NCBI GenBank assembly: GCA_938084875.1
Contig: CALKFX010000155.1
Span: 1 to 10,080, forward strand
Direction: 5' to 3'
DNA from: an uncultured Flavobacteriales bacterium
GTDB lineage: Bacteria; Bacteroidota; Bacteroidia; Flavobacteriales_D; Parvicellaceae
Length of the DNA: 10,080 bases
Shown: positions 6,339-10,080 of the stretch, in pieces
Numbering within the stretch: position 1 is the stretch's first letter
Layout: each line of letters begins with the position of its first letter
Notes under the pieces: generated by a model
Seen by the model: only the letters and a program-made list of their open reading frames with translations
Databases searched by the model: none
What the model was told of the DNA's origin: nothing
Program-made: the position numbers and the translations under genes

Positions 6339-9300
6339 TTAATCTAATAGAATTGGAGCACCAGCCACTTCCATTTTTTTGCCAATAGCATTTACCTTTT
6401 CTAGATAACTATCTATTTTTGGTTGTAATCGCTGAAAAAGCTCAGTTGCTATTTTAAAGCTTTTCATATGGAGTTCGGTTGGACCATAGGAGTTGGGATA
6501 CCATCCACCTCTTGAACTATAAAGGCTACTGAATAGAGAAACATTGTCTTTCTCACCAATTTCTTCCTTGGAAGGGCTTCCGCCAATTTCTCTTTCTAAG
6601 GCATTCATGGTATTAACCAATTCGTAAACATCTTTTGTTAGAGATGTTCTTTCGTTAATTATATAATTTAAGTTTTTTTGGTAAGCTTTAACACGTGTGT
6701 TTGCCTTTTCAAACTTGTTTTGGTAAACATTTACTTTTTTGGTAAGTTCTGCAATTGAATTGTAGTAGGCTTCGTGCTTACTTTCCATAGGATTGGAAAG
6801 TGTATTTTTTCTAATGCGCTCTACTTCAAATTGTTGGTTTTGCTCTAAATCTGTTAGTACACCTTCAATTCTTTTAAACATAGATACAGTGTAAATTCCT
6901 GGAGATACCATTTTCTGAATGGAACTGTAGTCTCTTTTGTCAGTTGCTTTAACTGCGGTTGTTAATTTGGTATTCAATTCCCAAGAAACTCTACTAATCC
7001 CTTTTTTGTAAGGAGCTGATAATTGAGTTACAGTTTTTCCTTCGCTGTTTTTTATTACCAATACAATTTCTGGTTTAGATTCATTTAGCTCATCGTCTAA
7101 TGCTTCCCAACCTGGAAAAGGAATATCTTTGGTTTTTTGATCTTCTAAAATTTTAACTAGCTTTTTTAGTTCTTTCAATTCTATTTTTGTTTTTTTAGCA
7201 AGTACTTCAATTTCTTCTTCTAGAATATTATTGGTTGTTTTATATCCGGCTTTGTTTAATTTTTCTAAAAGAGATTGATCTGCTTTTTCAGACATTTCTG
7301 CTTTTTGTCTTTTTGCTCTTTTGGAAGTGTGTCCTTCCTTAAGATAATAAGTGAAAATAGCTCCATAAGGAGGGTTTTCGGCATTGAAAGTTGCACCACC
7401 ACTGCTTCTAGTACCTCCATTTATACGGTTGTACTGAAGTGCTTTTTTAGGCGTAAATAAGATTGCTTCTTTGCCAATAGACTCCTCGTTGATTTCCCTA
7501 AGCGGGCTATAGTCGTCAAGTACATAAAAACTTCTTCCAAAAGTGGCCAGTACAAGATCGTTTTCCCTTTTTTGAATTGCCAAATCTCTAACTGGGATAG
7601 TAGGAAGCCCACTTGAGAATTTATGCCACTTTTCACCTTTATTTAAGCTTACATATACCCCGTATTCTGTTCCCAAAAACAATAGGTTAGGGTTGATGTG
7701 GTCTTGAACAATTCGCCAAACTAGTGTTCCATCTGGAATTCCATCACTTATAGATATCCATTTTTTTCCACCATCAATAGTTTTGTATAGATATGGTTGA
7801 TAGTCGCCAAATTTATGATTGTCCAAAGCTATATAAGCTGTTTGCTTATCGAATAAATCCGCTTTGATATCATTTACAAATGCTGTAGATGGTACTTTTG
7901 GTAGTTGGTCTACAGTCATTTTTTTCCAGCTTTTACCACCGTCTTTAGTAAGTTGAATAATTCCATCATCTGTACCAGCATACAAAATATTTTCATCTGC
8001 TTTAGATTCTGCTAGTGAAGTAATGGTGTTGTAGGTGGACATTGCGTAAACGTCCCAAGCATTTTCAAAACTTTGTACTTTACCCATAATAGGAAGAGCC
8101 AAACGTTCTTGGTTTTTAGTTAGATCTTTGGAGATTGCTCTCCAATTGTCTCCTCTATTCTCAGATCTCCATACACGCTGAGAAGCAAAATAAATTCTTT
8201 TTGAATCGTGGTGACTAACTAAAATAGGAGAGTCCCAGTTAAATCTTTCGTAAGGTTCATCAATTCCTGCTCTTGGACGAATATTTACAACTTCTCCATT
8301 GGTGCGATCTATTCTGTTAATGTATCCCTCTTGCGATTGAGCATAGATTATATTTGGATTGCCTGGCTCGGTTGCTGGCTGATGTCCATCACCACCTAGA
8401 ACTACCTCCCAATCGGAATTGGAGATTCCATTTCTTTTGAACGTTCTAGAAGGTCCTCCTTGCGTATTGTTGTCTTGGGTACCACCATATATATTGTAAA
8501 AAGGTTTTGCATCATCTACCGCTAGTTTGTAAAATTGGGTAATTGGAAGATTGCCAACAAATTTCCAGGTTTTAGAGCCGTCAAAAGATTCGTAGATTCC
8601 ACCATCAGAACCAGCTAACATATAATTAGGATCTCCTTTTTTGAATGTAAGAGCATGGTTGTCAGAGTGTTTGTTTTTTTCACTCATGGTATAGAATTTT
8701 TTTCCTCCATTGTCTGAAACAAGAACACGTACATTCATCAAATAAATTTTGTCAAAAACATGGGGAGAGGCTACCAACTCTTGATAATAATGAGGTCCTG
8801 TTCCACCAGAAACTGCATCAGACATTTTACTCCAGCTAGCTCCAGAATTATTGGTTCTGTATACAGCGCCTTTTTTTCTCTCTAGTTCGATTGCTGCATA
8901 GAGAACATTTGGTTGCATAGGTGAAATGGCAAGACCAATTTTCCCCATATTTTCACCTGGAAGACCTTTGTTTATTTTTAACCAAGAATTTCCTCCATCC
9001 ACACTTTTGTAGATAGAAGTTCCTGGGCCTCCACCAAGTAGTGCGGCAATATTCCTATGTCTTTGCCAAGTAGCAGCATACAATATGTCTGGATTGTTTG
9101 GATGGATTAATAGGTCTGTTACTCCTGTCCATTCGTTTACCTCTAAGGTATTTTTCCATGTGGATCCCCCATCATCACTCTTATACAATCCTCTTTCTCC
9201 ACCAGAACTCCAAAGTGGACCTTGAGCAGCAACCCAAATGGTATTGGCATTAGTTGGATGAACAATAATTTTAGAGATGTGTTCAGATTTTTTAAGTCCT

Positions 9301-9725
9301 TTGTCTTTCCAGGTCTTTCCCCCATCTGAACTTTGGTATATACCATGTCCAATTCCTACATGTCTGCCACCAACATTTTCTCCTGTACCTAACCAAATAG
9401 ATGCGTTATTGTTTGGGTCTATGGTAATACATCCAGTAGAGTAGAAGGGCATATTTTCTGTTAGTGGACTCCAAGTAGTTCCTGCATTGTTAGTTTTCCA
9501 AACTCCACCAGAACCAACAGCTACATACCACGTATTTTCGTTTTTTGGATCAATGGCAATATCTGCGATTCTCCCCGACATAAAAGCAGGTCCAATACTT
9601 CTAAATTTAAATCCACCTAAGGCGGAAGAAAGAGAAGGTTTTTGATCTTTTTCATCTTGCCCATAGGAAAGTTGAAGTGCAAAGACAAACAAAAATGCAA
9701 ATGCTATTTGGTAGGGGTTTTTCAT
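6339..9725 (-). CDS. Secreted VPS10/sortilin-like BNR (Asp-box) beta-propeller protein
   Basis: The 1,128-residue product has a signal peptide (1-22, ending LSYG-Q) and then a large beta-propeller region (about 35-740) of the sortilin/VPS10 type, often annotated as a glycosyl hydrolase. I count eleven Asp-box motifs (S/T-x-D/N-x-G-x-T/S-W) near 78, 132, 183, 241, 291, 337, 380, 521, 593, 649 and 693; those at 337, 521 and 693 are degenerate. Conserved landmarks include YGGTQDNNTQGGPSRT (413-428) and GGDGHQPATEPGNPNIIYAQ (444-463). A beta-rich region follows (about 750-960, with ISRVSWELNT and PGIYTVSMF), interrupted by a charged helical stretch (about 800-865), then coiled-coil-like helices (985-1045). 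No type IX secretion sorting domain or C-terminal membrane span is visible, so a periplasmic or surface-associated protein is likely. Asp boxes are structural, not catalytic, so no enzyme activity should be assumed. The ATG at 9725 directly precedes the signal peptide; the 355 bp upstream is gene-free. Confidence 0.9.
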   Translation of the reverse strand: MKNPYQIAFAFLFVFALQLSYGQDEKDQKPSLSSALGGFKFRSIGPAFMSGRIADIAIDPKNENTWYVAVGSGGVWKTNNAGTTWSPLTENMPFYSTGCITIDPNNNASIWLGTGENVGGRHVGIGHGIYQSSDGGKTWKDKGLKKSEHISKIIVHPTNANTIWVAAQGPLWSSGGERGLYKSDDGGSTWKNTLEVNEWTGVTDLLIHPNNPDILYAATWQRHRNIAALLGGGPGTSIYKSVDGGNSWLKINKGLPGENMGKIGLAISPMQPNVLYAAIELERKKGAVYRTNNSGASWSKMSDAVSGGTGPHYYQELVASPHVFDKIYLMNVRVLVSDNGGKKFYTMSEKNKHSDNHALTFKKGDPNYMLAGSDGGIYESFDGSKTWKFVGNLPITQFYKLAVDDAKPFYNIYGGTQDNNTQGGPSRTFKRNGISNSDWEVVLGGDGHQPATEPGNPNIIYAQSQEGYINRIDRTNGEVVNIRPRAGIDEPYERFNWDSPILVSHHDSKRIYFASQRVWRSENRGDNWRAISKDLTKNQERLALPIMGKVQSFENAWDVYAMSTYNTITSLAESKADENILYAGTDDGIIQLTKDGGKSWKKMTVDQLPKVPSTAFVNDIKADLFDKQTAYIALDNHKFGDYQPYLYKTIDGGKKWISISDGIPDGTLVWRIVQDHINPNLLFLGTEYGVYVSLNKGEKWHKFSSGLPTIPVRDLAIQKRENDLVLATFGRSFYVLDDYSPLREINEESIGKEAILFTPKKALQYNRINGGTRSSGGATFNAENPPYGAIFTYYLKEGHTSKRAKRQKAEMSEKADQSLLEKLNKAGYKTTNNILEEEIEVLAKKTKIELKELKKLVKILEDQKTKDIPFPGWEALDDELNESKPEIVLVIKNSEGKTVTQLSAPYKKGISRVSWELNTKLTTAVKATDKRDYSSIQKMVSPGIYTVSMFKRIEGVLTDLEQNQQFEVERIRKNTLSNPMESKHEAYYNSIAELTKKVNVYQNKFEKANTRVKAYQKNLNYIINERTSLTKDVYELVNTMNALEREIGGSPSKEEIGEKDNVSLFSSLYSSRGGWYPNSYGPTELHMKSFKIATELFQRLQPKIDSYLEKVNAIGKKMEVAGAPILLD
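7140..7292 (-). other. Helical insertion within the VPS10-like protein (residues about 812-862)
   Basis: Between a strand ending FTYYLKEG (791-798) and the conserved-looking IPFPGWEAL (868-876), the protein carries about 50 charged, helix-favouring residues. The stretch LLEKLNKAGYKTTNNILEEE (819-838), followed by LAKKTKIELKELKKLVKIL (842-860), resembles the spacing of helix-hairpin-helix/DUF4332 modules (L-x2-L-x2-AG-x-x-T, then LA-x2-T-x-I, then a helix). Homologs as I remember them have only a short charged linker here. The similarity is a pattern impression; a plain coiled coil is the simpler alternative. Confidence 0.35.
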
Positions 9726-10080
9726 AGAATAAATTTTATAATTGAAAATAAATTTTACGTAAACTTAGTAAAAACTTGGATTACTTTTTGGTTTGTTTAA
9801 AACCAGTATAACTAAGAGATAGAGTAAATAAATATTATTTTATAGTATTTTTTAAATTATTGATTAACAGAGAATTAACTTGCTCTATCCCTAATCCAGT
9901 CGAAGGAATAAAATCCAATTGACATAATCAATGCATCGCAACGGCACTGGCTAAAATGTCGTGCAACGGTTAGTTTGGTTGGGCATGCATTTTAGCTTTT
10001 GTTGGCACACGTTTCATTTTAGATTGTTATGTATTGTTTCCATTTTGTTGAATGTAGTTATATTAATGGAGAAACTTTGA
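9726..10080. other. Gene-free stretch upstream of the VPS10-like gene
   Basis: No frame longer than about 40 codons is credible here on either strand. Bases 9726-9870 are very AT-rich and presumably contain the promoter and leader of the gene starting at 9725, although I find only a poor match to the Bacteroidetes promoter (TAAGTTTA on the - strand without a TTTG box at the right distance). Bases 9875-10012 are compositionally different and are listed separately. Bases 10014-10080 are AT-rich again. Confidence 0.6.
9931..10012. repeat. GC-enriched intergenic element with nested inverted repeats
   Basis: Bases 9931-10010 are about 51% G+C by count (41 of 80), clearly above the flanks. A perfect 9-base inverted repeat pairs GCTAAAATG (9950-9958) with CATTTTAGC (9988-9996). 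Outside it, CAAC (9939-9942) can pair with GTTG (10001-10004); inside it, CAAC (9964-9967) can pair with GTTG (9978-9981). The words GCAACGG (9938-9944, 9963-9969) and GTTGG (9978-9982, 10001-10005) are each present twice. This could be a dispersed extragenic repeat, a MITE remnant or a structured RNA leader element. Only one copy is in the window, so the class is not settled. Confidence 0.45.

Noticed and set aside
7275..7636. Small frames of 61 (+) and 71 (-) codons
   Set aside because: Both lie inside the VPS10-like gene in other frames; the main frame is supported by Asp-box motifs on both sides.
9143..9352. A 69-codon - strand frame
   Set aside because: It is an alternative frame of the Asp-box repeat region of the VPS10-like gene, with no independent support.
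9961..9984. Integron attC site, because GTTGGGC matches GTTRRRY
   Set aside because: The partner GTGCAAC does not fit RYYYAAC, the cores are only 10 bases apart, and there is no integrase or gene cassette.
10014..10079. A - strand frame open from the right edge to a TGA at 10014-10016, possibly the end of a gene entering the window
   Set aside because: Only 21 codons are visible, with no recognisable C-terminal motif; such a length is expected by chance.

Overview
The window is AT-rich, with A-rich gene starts, a possible Bacteroidetes-type promoter (TTTG plus TAnnTTTG-like) and protein families typical of Flavobacteriia/Bacteroidetes: a sortilin/VPS10-like BNR protein of over 1,100 residues, a Bacteroidetes-style AlkB, a RhlE helicase with a lysine-rich tail and a YbiT-like ABC-F ATPase. 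A free-living, perhaps marine, flavobacterium is my best guess. The organism is inferred from gene content alone.

Layout: the left edge holds the 3' four-fifths of an ABC-F gene, the only + strand gene. It converges with a run of seven - strand genes covering 1321-9725. In the direction of transcription (right to left) these are a secreted VPS10/BNR-repeat protein (6339-9725), a secreted CAP-domain protein (5646-6287), a GNAT acetyltransferase (5075-5584), a secreted CIA30-family protein (4532-5062), a RhlE-type DEAD-box RNA helicase (3163-4431), an unrecognised secreted cysteine-rich protein (2420-3157) and an integral-membrane AlkB alkane monooxygenase (1321-2364). Two pairs are tight enough to suggest co-transcription: helicase with the cysteine-rich protein (5 bp) and GNAT with CIA30 (12 bp). 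The other gaps are 51-100 bp. alkB has its own candidate promoter.

The last 355 bp (9726-10080) hold no convincing gene. They contain a GC-enriched block with nested inverted repeats and duplicated CAACGG and GTTGG words, which looks like an intergenic repeat or the remnant of one.

The genes do not form an obvious pathway. The set looks like ordinary chromosomal housekeeping and envelope functions: translation factor, RNA remodelling, secreted proteins of unknown substrate, and one hydrocarbon or fatty-chain hydroxylase with no rubredoxin partner nearby. I see no defence system, prophage, CRISPR array, intact insertion sequence, rRNA or tRNA. The points most worth a second look are the degenerate second ATP site of the ABC-F protein, the two replaced glutamates in the AlkB signature boxes, a helical HhH-like insertion in the VPS10 protein, and the intergenic element at the right end.
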